Assembly: GCF_032302195.1 (NCBI RefSeq)
Contig: NZ_CP135275.1
Span: 6,797,501-6,861,500 of the forward strand
Direction of reading: 5' to 3'
Length of the DNA: 64,000 nt
From: Paenibacillus sp. MMS20-IR301
GTDB lineage: Bacteria > Bacillota > Bacilli > Paenibacillales > Paenibacillaceae
Shown here: one piece after another, positions 1 through 7,102 of the stretch
Layout: every line of letters begins with the position of its first letter
Position numbering within the stretch: the stretch's first letter is position 1
The notes under the pieces: generated by a model
Seen by the model: the letters and a program-made list of their open reading frames with translations, nothing else
Databases searched by the model: none
Told to the model about the DNA's origin: nothing
Position numbers and translations under genes: made by a program

Positions 1-36
1 TCTCTCCGTAGCGTTACTTTTAGAAATAAACAGCAT

Positions 37-111
37 GGCTCGTTGGTCAAGGGGTTAAGACACCTCCCTTTCACGGAGGTAACATGGGTTCGAATCCCAT
101 ACGAGTCACCA
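37..111 (+). tRNA. tRNA-Glu (TTC)
   Basis: Cloverleaf with a seven-pair acceptor (GGCTCGT/ACGAGTC, one G-T), anticodon loop CTTTCAC giving TTC, and an encoded CCA. First of a 14-gene tRNA array. Confidence 0.97.
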
Positions 112-134
112 ATTATTTTCATGAGATATCTCAT

Positions 135-210
135 GGAGGCTTAGCTCAGCTGGGAGAGCATCTGCCTTACAAGCAGAGGGTCGGGGGTTCGAACCCCTCA
201 GCCTCCACCA
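135..210 (+). tRNA. tRNA-Val (TAC)
   Basis: Acceptor GGAGGCT pairs with AGCCTCC, anticodon loop CTTACAA gives TAC, and the CCA end is encoded. Confidence 0.96.
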
Positions 211-218
211 TACACATT

Positions 219-275
219 CCCCACAAAGTGAAGCAAAGGCTTCGCAGAGGATTCCGGGTACTTTCCGGGGACCCC
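219..275 (-). repeat. Dispersed palindromic repeat, copy A
   Basis: A 57-base element between tRNA-Val and tRNA-fMet. Read on the minus strand it begins GGGGTCCCCGGAAAGTACC and ends CTTCACTTTGTGGGG, so the ends can pair. The same ends and inner GCGAAGCC-like block recur at about 11.6, 42.5 and 50.9 kb. It has no coding capacity of its own. Mobile (REP- or MITE-like) origin is inference. Confidence 0.6.
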
Positions 276-296
276 AAGGGACAATATTTTTAATGA

Positions 297-370
<74 letters not shown>

Positions 371-400
371 TTAATCTCAAACAAGAGATTTACTTATCCT

Positions 401-478
401 GGAACCGTGGTGTAGTTGGCCTAACATGCCTGCCTGTCACGCAGGAGATCGCGGGTTCGAATCCCGTCGGTTCCGCCA
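401..478 (+). tRNA. tRNA-Asp (GTC)
   Basis: Acceptor GGAACCG/CGGTTCC, anticodon loop CTGTCAC giving GTC, discriminator G and encoded CCA. Its last 18 bases plus 7 downstream bases are repeated exactly about 114 bases further on. Confidence 0.97.
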
Positions 479-574
479 TCTTTATCTGCTTCAGGGATGA
501 GAATCCATATAAGGGTTCGTTGAAGCATAAACTTCGTGAGCATTACATCGCAATCTCGTAACGAAGTGAAGAGT

Positions 575-599
575 ATCCCGTCGGTTCCGCCATCTTTAT
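575..599 (+). pseudogene. tRNA-Asp 3' end remnant
   Basis: Twenty-five bases identical to positions 461-485 (T-arm 3' half, acceptor strand, CCA and 7 flanking bases of tRNA-Asp). No anticodon arm or 5' half precedes it, so it cannot form a tRNA. It is a scar of tandem duplication or of recombination at a tRNA 3' end. Confidence 0.75.
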
Positions 600-617
600 G
601 GTTAACAAAAATTATAT

Positions 618-693
618 GGCTCGGTAGCTCAGTCGGTAGAGCAAAGGACTGAAAATCCTTGTGTCGGGGGTTCGATTCCCTCCCGCGCCACCA
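618..693 (+). tRNA. tRNA-Phe (GAA)
   Basis: Anticodon loop CTGAAAA gives GAA and CCA is encoded. The acceptor strands are GGCTCGG and CCGCGCC, leaving a T-C mismatch at the fourth pair. All other arms are intact, so the call is firm, but the mismatch is unusual. Confidence 0.93.
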
Positions 694-713
694 TTTATAC
701 CATAACTTAATAT

Positions 714-789
<76 letters not shown>

Positions 790-794
790 TCCTC

Positions 795-880
795 GGAGGC
801 TTAGCGAAGTGGCCAAACGCATCAGACTGTAAATCTGCTCACGTACGTGTTCGGTGGTTCGAATCCATCAGCCTCCACCA
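795..880 (+). tRNA. tRNA-Tyr (GTA)
   Basis: Class II tRNA with a long variable arm (86 bases). Anticodon loop CTGTAAA gives GTA and CCA is encoded. Confidence 0.97.
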
Positions 881-885
881 TTTTT

Positions 886-959
886 AGGGGCATAGTTTAA
901 AGGTAGAACAACGGTCTCCAAAACCGTTGGTGTGGGTTCAATTCCTGCTGCCCCTGCCA
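886..959 (+). tRNA. tRNA-Trp (CCA)
   Basis: Acceptor AGGGGCA/TGCCCCT, anticodon loop CTCCAAA giving CCA, discriminator G and encoded CCA tail. Confidence 0.97.
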
Positions 960-985
960 AGTAATTTCATATAAAAGTTTAATAT

Positions 986-1062
986 GGCGGCCGTGGCGAA
1001 GGGGTTAACGCACCGGATTGTGGTTCCGGCATTCGTGGGTTCGAGACCCATCGGCCGCCCCA
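986..1062 (+). tRNA. tRNA-His (GTG), copy 1
   Basis: Anticodon loop TTGTGGT gives GTG. The extra 5' G (position -1) faces discriminator C73, the histidine identity element. CCA is encoded. Confidence 0.96.
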
Positions 1063-1109
1063 TTTCTTTTATAAGAATTATGAGGTAATATTTTAACCGA
1101 ATTTAATAT

Positions 1110-1186
1110 GGCGACTGTGGCGAAGGGGTTAACGCACCGGATTGTGGTTCCGGCATTCGTGGGTTCGAGACCCATCAGTCGCCCCA
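1110..1186 (+). tRNA. tRNA-His (GTG), copy 2
   Basis: Same as the preceding tRNA-His except for compensated changes in the acceptor stem (GCGACTG/CAGTCGC against GCGGCCG/CGGCCGC). The compensation shows that both copies are under selection as tRNAs. Confidence 0.96.
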
Positions 1187-1207
1187 TTTTTTTTGAAAAT
1201 TAAATGT

Positions 1208-1282
1208 TGGGGATTAGCCAAGCGGTAAGGCAACGGACTTTGACTCCGTCATGCATAGGTTCAAATCCTATATCCCCAGCCA
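1208..1282 (+). tRNA. tRNA-Gln (TTG)
   Basis: Acceptor TGGGGAT/ATCCCCA, anticodon loop CTTTGAC giving TTG, encoded CCA. Confidence 0.96.
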
Positions 1283-1289
1283 TTGAAAT

Positions 1290-1364
1290 GCGGACGTGGC
1301 TCAGCGGTAGAGCATCGCCTTGCCAAGGCGAGGGTCGCGGGTTCGATTCCCGTCGTCCGCTCCA
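1290..1364 (+). tRNA. tRNA-Gly (GCC)
   Basis: Acceptor GCGGACG/CGTCCGC, anticodon loop TTGCCAA giving GCC, discriminator T and encoded CCA. Confidence 0.97.
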
Positions 1365-1372
1365 TTTTATTT

Positions 1373-1446
1373 GGTGCCATAGCCAAGTGGTAAGGCAAAG
1401 CTCTGCAAAAGCTTTATCCCCAGTTCAAATCTGGGTGGCACCTCCA
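1373..1446 (+). tRNA. tRNA-Cys (GCA)
   Basis: Acceptor GGTGCCA/TGGCACC, anticodon loop CTGCAAA giving GCA, discriminator T and encoded CCA. Confidence 0.96.
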
Positions 1447-1475
1447 TCATTATTCTAGAACTAATCAATGCATAT

Positions 1476-1554
1476 GCCGGCGTGGCGGAATGGCAGACGC
1501 GCTCGACTCAAAATCGAGTGGGAAACCGTGGAGGTTCGAGTCCTCTCGCCGGTA
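1476..1554 (+). tRNA. tRNA-Leu (CAA)
   Basis: Anticodon loop CTCAAAA gives CAA. The acceptor closes with a G-T pair and no CCA is encoded (TCA follows discriminator A). Last gene of the array, directly before a terminator. Confidence 0.94.
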
Positions 1555-1565
1555 TCAGATAAAAG

Positions 1566-1601
1566 AGTTCATTAGAGATAATCTCTAGTGGACTTTTTTT
1601 A
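1566..1601 (+). terminator. Terminator of the tRNA array
   Basis: Inverted repeat around AGTTCATTAGAGAT and ATCTCTAGTGGACT (G-T pairs allowed), followed by seven T. It ends the tRNA transcript. Confidence 0.85.
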
Positions 1602-1627
1602 TTTATCTTTATAAACCCATTAATAGG

Positions 1628-1669
1628 AAAGTCCTGAATCGCTTCATCTTTCCAGCGGCTCAGGACTTT
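1628..1669 (-). terminator. Hairpin after the cystine-type transporter genes
   Basis: AAAGTCCTGA and TCAGGACTTT form a perfect 10-base inverted repeat just after the minus-strand permease stop. No clean T run follows, so it is a probable weak terminator or mRNA-stabilising end. Confidence 0.5.
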
Positions 1670-1684
1670 GCGTTACCCAATGCT

Positions 1685-2365
1685 TTACTGCGCTTTGTTG
1701 TGATTTACTTCAAAGCGGCGGGCAATCCGGCGTTCAAGGTATTTTTGTATCGCCTCGATACCCATGCACAGCAGCCAATAGATGATGGCTACTAAGACGT
1801 ACATCGACATGTAATCAAATGTCCGGCCGCCGACAATCTTGGCCTTTTGAAAGACATCAGGGACTGTGATCATTGCTGCCAGTGATGTTCCTTTAAGCAG
1901 ATCCATAGCCACATTACTTAATGCCGGTATAGAGATGCGAAAGGCTTGCGGCAAAATAATCAAGCGCAGCACCTGGGGGAAATTAAAGCCCAGTGCGTAT
2001 GCTGCATCCCATTGCCCCCGGTCTACACCGGCAATGGACCCCCGATAGATTTCTCCTATAAAAGCACTGCTTGTCAGTGTAAAACAAATGATTGCGGCTG
2101 CCAATGCCGGAAGTTGGTAAGGCAAACCGAAGTACAGTAAGAATAGCAGAACTAATGCGGGTACTCCCCGCAAAAAGGACAGATAACCGCGAACGAATAC
2201 TTTCATCCATCGGTTAGGCAGCATCCCCAAATACGTCAGCAAGATTCCTAATACATTTCCTGCTAAAAAAGAAATAATCGTAATTCCTAATGTATAAGGT
2301 AGTCCTAAGAGCAAAAATGGCAAGGAACTCCATATTAAGTTGAAATCAAGCGTTGGGATATACAT
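1685..2365 (-). CDS. Polar amino acid ABC transporter permease (TcyB/GlnP type)
   Basis: A 226-residue inner-membrane permease of the His/Glu/Gln/cystine ABC family. Hydrophobic segments occur near residues 15-40, 55-85, 88-110 and 185-210. The cytoplasmic coupling loop carries the family pattern around GVDRGQWDAAYALGFN (about residues 113-128), where the ATPase docks. The start overlaps the stop of the binding-protein gene upstream by one base, so the two are translationally coupled. Known relatives import cystine or glutamine with a separate ATPase, but no ATPase gene is adjacent here. Substrate is inferred from the binding-protein family only. Confidence 0.85.
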   Translation of the reverse strand: MYIPTLDFNLIWSSLPFLLLGLPYTLGITIISFLAGNVLGILLTYLGMLPNRWMKVFVRGYLSFLRGVPALVLLFLLYFGLPYQLPALAAAIICFTLTSSAFIGEIYRGSIAGVDRGQWDAAYALGFNFPQVLRLIILPQAFRISIPALSNVAMDLLKGTSLAAMITVPDVFQKAKIVGGRTFDYMSMYVLVAIIYWLLCMGIEAIQKYLERRIARRFEVNHNKAQ

Positions 2366-3201
2366 CAGTTCTTTGTTTCAGCTTTGGGAATTTCCTGATC
2401 CGATTTCACAGACACATCCGTTTGAAAATACTTTTCGGAAATCTCTGTTAAAGTGCCATCTGTCCGCATATCCGCGAGCATTTGATTGATTTTTTCCCGA
2501 AGCTCATTGTGTTCTTTAACGAACAAAAATCCGGTTTCATTAGGGTTGAAATACACATTTTCTAAGATTTTAACAGGGATATCGGGAAGGGCTCCGATTG
2601 ACATTTTTTGCAGATAATAATCATTGAGAATAACATCAGTACGGCCATTTGCAACATCCGTCAAATACTGATCGTTTGTCGCATTGTCATAGATCACAAG
2701 CTTTGCACCATATTCCTCAGCTAATCTCATATAACTTGTATTCGGCTCGCCTGCTGCCTTTTTGCCTGCCAGATCTTCCAAGGAAGCTATTCCGGAATTG
2801 TCACTCTGCCGTACAATCATACTGTCAAAGGAATGTTTAATTGGCTCGGATAAACTAAATTTCTTCTCACGTTCTGCAGTAAGACCAAAATCATTTGCGG
2901 CCAAATCAGCCTCACCCTTTGTCAAAGAAGCAATTTGCCCGTCCACATTGTATTCTTTAAATTGAATCTCCACACCTAAACGAGCAGCTACTTCTTTGGC
3001 TATATCTACGTCGTAGCCTACTAATTCGTTTTGATCATTGTAATAAGAAGAAGGATAGAGGGTACCTGAAGTTGCTACGGTTAAAACCTTGTCTTGTTCT
3101 ACTTTTGTTAAACTTTGGTCGGAGCTGGCATTACTGCCACAGCCGCTAAGTAAGGCAGCACCTAACACTCCGGTTGCAATTAGCATTGTCCACTTTTTCA
3201 T
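2365..3201 (-). CDS. Amino acid (cystine-type) substrate-binding lipoprotein
   Basis: A 278-residue periplasmic-binding-protein family 3 lipoprotein. The signal peptide ends in LLSGC, giving lipidated Cys21, then a Ser/Asn/Asp linker and two alpha/beta lobes. The start at MKKW was chosen over an ATG 18 bases upstream because AAAGGTG sits at proper spacing before it. The family presents polar amino acids or cystine to the permease encoded immediately downstream. A dyad (ACTACA-N6-TGTAGT) lies about 100 bases upstream of the start. Cystine specificity is a guess from general resemblance to TcyA. Confidence 0.85.
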   Translation of the reverse strand: MKKWTMLIATGVLGAALLSGCGSNASSDQSLTKVEQDKVLTVATSGTLYPSSYYNDQNELVGYDVDIAKEVAARLGVEIQFKEYNVDGQIASLTKGEADLAANDFGLTAEREKKFSLSEPIKHSFDSMIVRQSDNSGIASLEDLAGKKAAGEPNTSYMRLAEEYGAKLVIYDNATNDQYLTDVANGRTDVILNDYYLQKMSIGALPDIPVKILENVYFNPNETGFLFVKEHNELREKINQMLADMRTDGTLTEISEKYFQTDVSVKSDQEIPKAETKN

Positions 3202-3301
3202 TAGTTTCACCTTTCTCATTCTTATTATTTGTGATCGTCAAGCAACTGAAGCAATTGCGAACTTCTGGAAAACTGTTATATAAAAATTATAAATCTATTT
3301 C

Positions 3302-3319
3302 ACTACAAACAACTGTAGT
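3302..3319. promoter_or_regulatory. Dyad upstream of the amino acid transporter
   Basis: Perfect 6-base arms ACTACA and TGTAGT separated by six bases, in an AT-rich region upstream of the minus-strand transporter genes. The size fits a repressor half-site pair. The cognate regulator is unknown. Confidence 0.4.
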
Positions 3320-3430
3320 AAAAGAAAGATTTTTTTGTAATATGAGTATAACAGTTTTTGATAAAATATAAACTGTATCATACAAAAAAATTAAAATTTT
3401 ATAGTTTGGCGGACATAGAATGGGTAAATA

Positions 3431-3474
3431 AAACCCGCAATAAGCTTGAGATATCCCAGGCTTATTGCGGGTTT
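3431..3474 (-). terminator. Terminator of the aldo/keto reductase gene
   Basis: Perfect 15-base inverted repeat (AAACCCGCAATAAGC and its complement) with a 14-base loop. On the minus strand it runs into TTTTATTTA. It isolates the reductase from the transporter genes. Confidence 0.85.
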
Positions 3475-3508
3475 CTGGTTGGCGTATGGTGTTAGGCTTA
3501 ATGCCTTC

Positions 3509-4429
3509 TTAAGGCAGCACATTCCCGGCCGCACGGTAAATCTCGTACCATTCCTGGCGGCTGAGGGTGATATCCGAAGCCTTGGCGATATCCAGCAAGC
3601 GCTTAGTGTTAGTGGTGCCGACGATCGGCTGCATTTTGGCCGGATGGCGCAGGAGCCAGGCAATGGCGATGGCGGTATCCGCTACCCCTTTTTCTGCGGC
3701 AAGACGGTTAATGGTTTCATTCAGCTCAGGGAACTTCTCGTTGCCGAGGAAGACTCCTTCGAAGAAGCCGTATTGGAACGGCGACCAAGGCTGGATGGTC
3801 ATGTCATGCAGGCGGCTGTACTCCAGAATGCCTCCATCATGTACAACGGAGCCGGAGTTCGTCATATTAACGTTGAAGCCGGCATCAATCATGCCTGTAA
3901 CCATAATGCTCAGCTGAAGCTGGTTGAACAGGAGGGGCTGCTTGACGTTTTTCTTCAGCAGTTCAATCTGCAGCGGGTTCAGGTTGCTTACCCCGAAGTG
4001 TTTGACCAGTCCTCTGCTCTCCAGTTGATCGAAGGCTTCAGCGACTTCCTCCGGCTCCATCAGGGTGTCCGGGCGGTGCAGGAGAAGCACATCGACATAA
4101 TCCGTCTTCAGGCGTTTCAGGCTGTTCTCAACGGAGCTGACAATATGCTCTTTGGAGAAATCAAAGAAGCCTTGGCGGATGCCGCATTTGGTCTGAATCA
4201 TCAGCTGGTCGCGAAGCCCCGGGCTTGCAGCCAGAACATCGCCGAATACCTCTTCAGCTTTGCCGCCCGCATAAATGTCCGCATGATCGAAAAAGTCTAT
4301 GCCAGCCTCAAGGGCGCTGTGGATATGTACATCCGCCTCTTGGGGGGACAAGTCAGCAAGCCGCATACAGCCTAGAGAAATTTCTGCTACCTCAAGTGCA
4401 CCGCCGGCAGCGTTAATTCTTTTTACCAT
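3509..4429 (-). CDS. Aldo/keto reductase (YdhF-like)
   Basis: A 306-residue NADPH-dependent oxidoreductase of the aldo/keto reductase superfamily. The catalytic tetrad is visible as Asp48, Tyr53, Lys81 and His118 (in LLLHRPD), and the C-terminal half has the cofactor-binding pattern PIVGTTNTKRL. It belongs to the subgroup of E. coli YdhF by the MRLADLS and FDHADIYAGGK blocks. The physiological aldehyde or ketone is not known. Its promoter has the 19-base spacer typical of MerR control, and a merR-type gene is divergent, so it is probably induced by the effector of that regulator. Confidence 0.9.
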   Translation of the reverse strand: MVKRINAAGGALEVAEISLGCMRLADLSPQEADVHIHSALEAGIDFFDHADIYAGGKAEEVFGDVLAASPGLRDQLMIQTKCGIRQGFFDFSKEHIVSSVENSLKRLKTDYVDVLLLHRPDTLMEPEEVAEAFDQLESRGLVKHFGVSNLNPLQIELLKKNVKQPLLFNQLQLSIMVTGMIDAGFNVNMTNSGSVVHDGGILEYSRLHDMTIQPWSPFQYGFFEGVFLGNEKFPELNETINRLAAEKGVADTAIAIAWLLRHPAKMQPIVGTTNTKRLLDIAKASDITLSRQEWYEIYRAAGNVLP

Positions 4430-4464
4430 TAATTATTCACTCCTTAAATGAAGGTACAGGGTTA

Positions 4465-4495
4465 AGCTTAGACCTTAGAGTTAGGTGTAAGTCAA
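4465..4495 (-). promoter_or_regulatory. MerR-type promoter with 19-base spacer
   Basis: On the minus strand TTGACT (4490-4495) and TAAGCT (4465-4470) are separated by exactly 19 bases. The spacer carries interrupted dyads (CTTA...TAAG and ACCT...AGGT). MerR activators untwist such over-long promoters. The string ACCTTAGAG recurs at 4537-4545, nearer the regulator gene. Confidence 0.75.
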
Positions 4496-4590
4496 CAGAT
4501 TTGTTAGCGCTCTTTTAATAGATTCGGATTGGTGGTACCTTAGAGATAGATCAACTTGCCGCAGCTACAGCGGCGGAATGGGGCTGACAG

Positions 4591-4974
4591 ATGGGATACA
4601 GCATCAAAACCATAGCACAAAAAAGCGGATTAAGCCAATATACCCTGCGCTATTATGAACGGGAAGGCGTGCTGCCTGTTGTGGCCCGGGATGAGCACGG
4701 TAACCGGTGTTTTCATGATGAGGATCTGGAGCTGATTTCACTAATCTGCTGTCTGAAGGATACCGGAATGCCGATCGCCGAGATTAAGCAGTTCATTGCG
4801 TTATCCCAGGAAGGGACAGCAGCGCTGCCGGAACAGCGTAAGCTGCTTCAGGCGCATAAGCTGGAGATTGAGGAGAAGATTAAGTTCTTTCAGAGCTTTG
4901 CGCAAAAGATAGAGCATAAGATCGCTTATTTCTCTTCGTTGGAGAAGGCAGCGGAGACCGCGAATAAAGTGTGA
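4591..4974 (+). CDS. MerR family transcriptional regulator
   Basis: A 127-residue regulator with the N-terminal winged helix-turn-helix typical of MerR (IKTIAQKSGLSQYTLRYYER, about residues 5-24) and a C-terminal coiled coil (about residues 80-120). No effector-domain cysteines are arranged as in metal sensors, so an organic or electrophile signal is more likely; that is inference. It is divergent from the aldo/keto reductase whose promoter has the MerR-type 19-base spacer, and it probably activates that gene. The ribosome binding site before ATGGGATAC is weak. Confidence 0.9.
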   Translation: MGYSIKTIAQKSGLSQYTLRYYEREGVLPVVARDEHGNRCFHDEDLELISLICCLKDTGMPIAEIKQFIALSQEGTAALPEQRKLLQAHKLEIEEKIKFFQSFAQKIEHKIAYFSSLEKAAETANKV

Positions 4975-5235
4975 GCATCCGGCTTAATTACAGCAAACCG
5001 CAGGTATGATTATTGTCGCTGCAGCGCAGACAGGAAAATGCTGTAAGAAGCGGGTGCATGACAGGCAGGAACCGGTCCGGAAGTGCAGGGGAATATAATT
5101 AAATTCCAGTCTGTCCCAACAATAATACCTTACGGGGACTAGGCTTAGGACATACTGCGAAGCGGCTAATACAATAAATTAGCAGGGTAGTGCTGACACA
5201 GTGAAGCTGTGGGAAGCAAAGTAATAGCTAAATTT
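4975..5235. other. Intergenic region without recognisable gene
   Basis: No convincing gene or RNA was seen between the merR stop and the promoter region of the riboswitch transcript. Confidence 0.5.
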
Positions 5236-5254
5236 ATGTTATGATATATAACAT
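5236..5254. promoter_or_regulatory. Operator-like dyad upstream of the riboswitch promoter
   Basis: ATGTTAT and ATAACAT flank five bases, 37 bases upstream of the -35 box. The right half continues as TAACATTATTTA, resembling the TAACATT-AT-CATTTA block in front of ubiD and the DUF2294/ubiX operon. Confidence 0.4.
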
Positions 5255-5291
5255 TATTTATGGCCTTTTCTTGACGAGTCGCTATGTTATC

Positions 5292-5319
5292 TTGACGAAA
5301 TGCTCAGGAATGATATGAT
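5292..5319 (+). promoter_or_regulatory. Promoter of the amidohydrolase operon
   Basis: TTGACG, 16-base spacer and TATGAT, about 100 bases upstream of the riboswitch aptamer. A second TTGACG at 5270-5275 has no good -10 partner. Confidence 0.6.
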
Positions 5320-5418
5320 TAAGGCACTTGAAGAAGCTGTTATTGGAAATCGAGTCAAGTAATATGACATGTTATCGCCGATAGCTGGTTTCTTATCTGA
5401 ATGGACGAATAGAATAAG

Positions 5419-5491
5419 CTCTTGTATAAGCTCATTAATCCGGTTTGAGCGTCTCGACCAGGCGACCGTAAATTGCCCCAGGCTACAGGAG
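5419..5491 (+). ncRNA. Guanine-family riboswitch aptamer with altered binding pocket
   Basis: Three-stem junction of the purine riboswitch fold. P1 is CTCTTGTA/TACAGGAG. J1/2 is TAA (5427-5429). P2 is GCTCA/TGAGC, in a 21-base P2-L2 unit as in B. subtilis xpt, with the conserved GG of L2 at 5442-5443. P3 is GGCGA/TTGCC with L3 CCGTAAA identical to the consensus. Differences are in the ligand core: J2/3 reads GTCTCGACC instead of GTTTCTACC, so the position equal to U51 is G5456; the position equal to A73 is G5482; and the base of P3 has an extra internal loop. C74 (5483) and U75 (5484) are kept. Natural variants of this class are known to bind xanthine, 2'-deoxyguanosine or guanine. Purine-catabolic downstream genes suggest a purine ligand. 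Confidence 0.82.
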
Positions 5492-5547
5492 GTATACGAC
5501 AGGAATTGCTTTTCACTATGCGGATGTATGTATTCGTGTGGTGTGGC

Positions 5548-5570
5548 GGTATCTGCCTGATACCTTTTGT
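5548..5570 (+). terminator. Candidate riboswitch expression platform terminator
   Basis: GGTATC-TGCCT-GATACC followed by TTTTGT. The 3' strand of riboswitch P1 and the bases after it (5486-5503) can pair instead with 5556-5569, which would break both P1 and this hairpin. That predicts ligand-induced termination. The stem is short, so the mechanism is inference. Confidence 0.45.
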
Positions 5571-5674
5571 ATCCTGGGTTATTTGTCGTGCGCAGAAACC
5601 GGAGAAAAGCAGGAGCTGTCCGCCCCAGTCAGAGTGTTGTTTCATACAAATCCTAAAAGAAGAGGTGTGTATTC

Positions 5675-7087
5675 ATGGGTTATGAACTGATCATTAAGAA
5701 TGCGAATATTCCGCAGGGCGACAGACAGGTGCTGACTGACATTCTGGTGGACAAAGGTGTTATTGTCGGGTTTGCCAAGGATATCGCGGCGGAAGCGGAG
5801 ACGGTGATTGATGCAGAGGGCAAACTGGTGCTGCCGGGGGTCATTGATTCGCATACCCACTTTAATGATCCGGGGTTCACACACCGTGAAGACTTTGTTA
5901 CCGGAACCAGCAGTGCTGCGGCAGGCGGGGTTACGATGATTGTCGATATGCCATGCTGCAGCGTGCCTTCGGTACGCTCGGTGGAGAATCTGCATAACAA
6001 GCTGAATGCCCTTGAAGGCAAGGGTGTTGTCGACTATGCAATGTGGGGCGGGATTACTGGTGAGGATGTGCGCAACGATGTGCTGGATATTGTGAAGGAG
6101 CAGGCGGCAGAGGGTGTGGTAGCTTTTAAAGTATATATGACCCCGTCTGTGCCTTCCTACCCGCGGGTTACCGATCCTGAGATGCTCGAAGCCTTCTATG
6201 CTGTAGCGGAAACCGGGATGCCGATCGGGATTCATGCCGAGAATTATGCTATCTGCGATTACTACACCCAGAAGCTGAAAAAAGAAGGGCGGATGGATTA
6301 TCCCGCCTGGGCGGAAGCGCGTAAGATTTTGGCGGAAAAAGCGGCAATCCAGCTGGGCATCAGCTTCTCTGAGGAAACGGGAGCAAGGCTGCATATCGTG
6401 CATATGAGTACGGCGGCCGGTAATCAGCTGATTAAGGAAGCGAAGCTTAAGGGCTTGAAGGTAACTGCGGAATCCTGTCCGCACTACCTGACGCTGAATG
6501 CGGTGGACGCGATGACGGAGTTCGGGACTTTTGCCAAAATTGCCCCGCCGCTGCGCCGTGCAGAAGATAATGAAGCGCTGTGGCAGGGGCTGGCGGACGG
6601 AACGATCGACTTCATGGCAACCGACCACGCCCCTTATGAGATTGCTACGGAAAAAGACGCGCCGGGCATGGATGTCTGGACCTCCTTCCCGGGGATTCCG
6701 GGGGTGGAAACACTCGTGCCGATCATGATCAGTGAAGGCTACAACAAAGGCAGACTGAGCCTGTCCCGGATGGTTGAGCTGCTCTGCACGAATCCGGCCA
6801 TCCACTATGGCCTGTATCCAAAGAAAGGCGCGCTGGAGATCGGAACGGACGCCGACTTCACGATTGTGGATCTGGAAAAGGAATGGACGCTCGACAAAGA
6901 TAAAATGCACTGCAAGCCGAAATATACGCCGTTCCACGGGATGAAGCTGAAGGGCAAGGTGGATAAAACCATTGTCAGAGGCACTCTGGTCTATGATGAC
7001 GAGCTTGGTGTAGTCGGTAAACCGGGTTATGGTGAATTTGTGAAACGGCAGACTATCAGCGAGCTTCCGCGGCTGCTGAAATATTAA
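5675..7087 (+). CDS. Allantoinase/dihydropyrimidinase-type amidohydrolase
   Basis: A 470-residue metal-dependent cyclic amidohydrolase (TIM barrel). The binuclear metal ligands are visible: His60 and His62 (DSHTHFNDPG), probable carboxylated Lys152 (AFKVYMT), His187 (IHAEN), His243 (IVHMST) and Asp317 (TDHAP). The HREDF and TAESCPHYL blocks favour the allantoinase side of the family. It hydrolyses a cyclic amide or ureide, such as allantoin, a hydantoin or possibly xanthine. AAGAAGAGGTG precedes the ATG at good spacing. It lies downstream of a purine-type riboswitch and upstream of a cysteine hydrolase, so it belongs to purine breakdown. The exact substrate cannot be read from sequence. Confidence 0.85.
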   Translation: MGYELIIKNANIPQGDRQVLTDILVDKGVIVGFAKDIAAEAETVIDAEGKLVLPGVIDSHTHFNDPGFTHREDFVTGTSSAAAGGVTMIVDMPCCSVPSVRSVENLHNKLNALEGKGVVDYAMWGGITGEDVRNDVLDIVKEQAAEGVVAFKVYMTPSVPSYPRVTDPEMLEAFYAVAETGMPIGIHAENYAICDYYTQKLKKEGRMDYPAWAEARKILAEKAAIQLGISFSEETGARLHIVHMSTAAGNQLIKEAKLKGLKVTAESCPHYLTLNAVDAMTEFGTFAKIAPPLRRAEDNEALWQGLADGTIDFMATDHAPYEIATEKDAPGMDVWTSFPGIPGVETLVPIMISEGYNKGRLSLSRMVELLCTNPAIHYGLYPKKGALEIGTDADFTIVDLEKEWTLDKDKMHCKPKYTPFHGMKLKGKVDKTIVRGTLVYDDELGVVGKPGYGEFVKRQTISELPRLLKY

Positions 7088-7102
7088 GAAGGAGTGAGCA
7101 TA

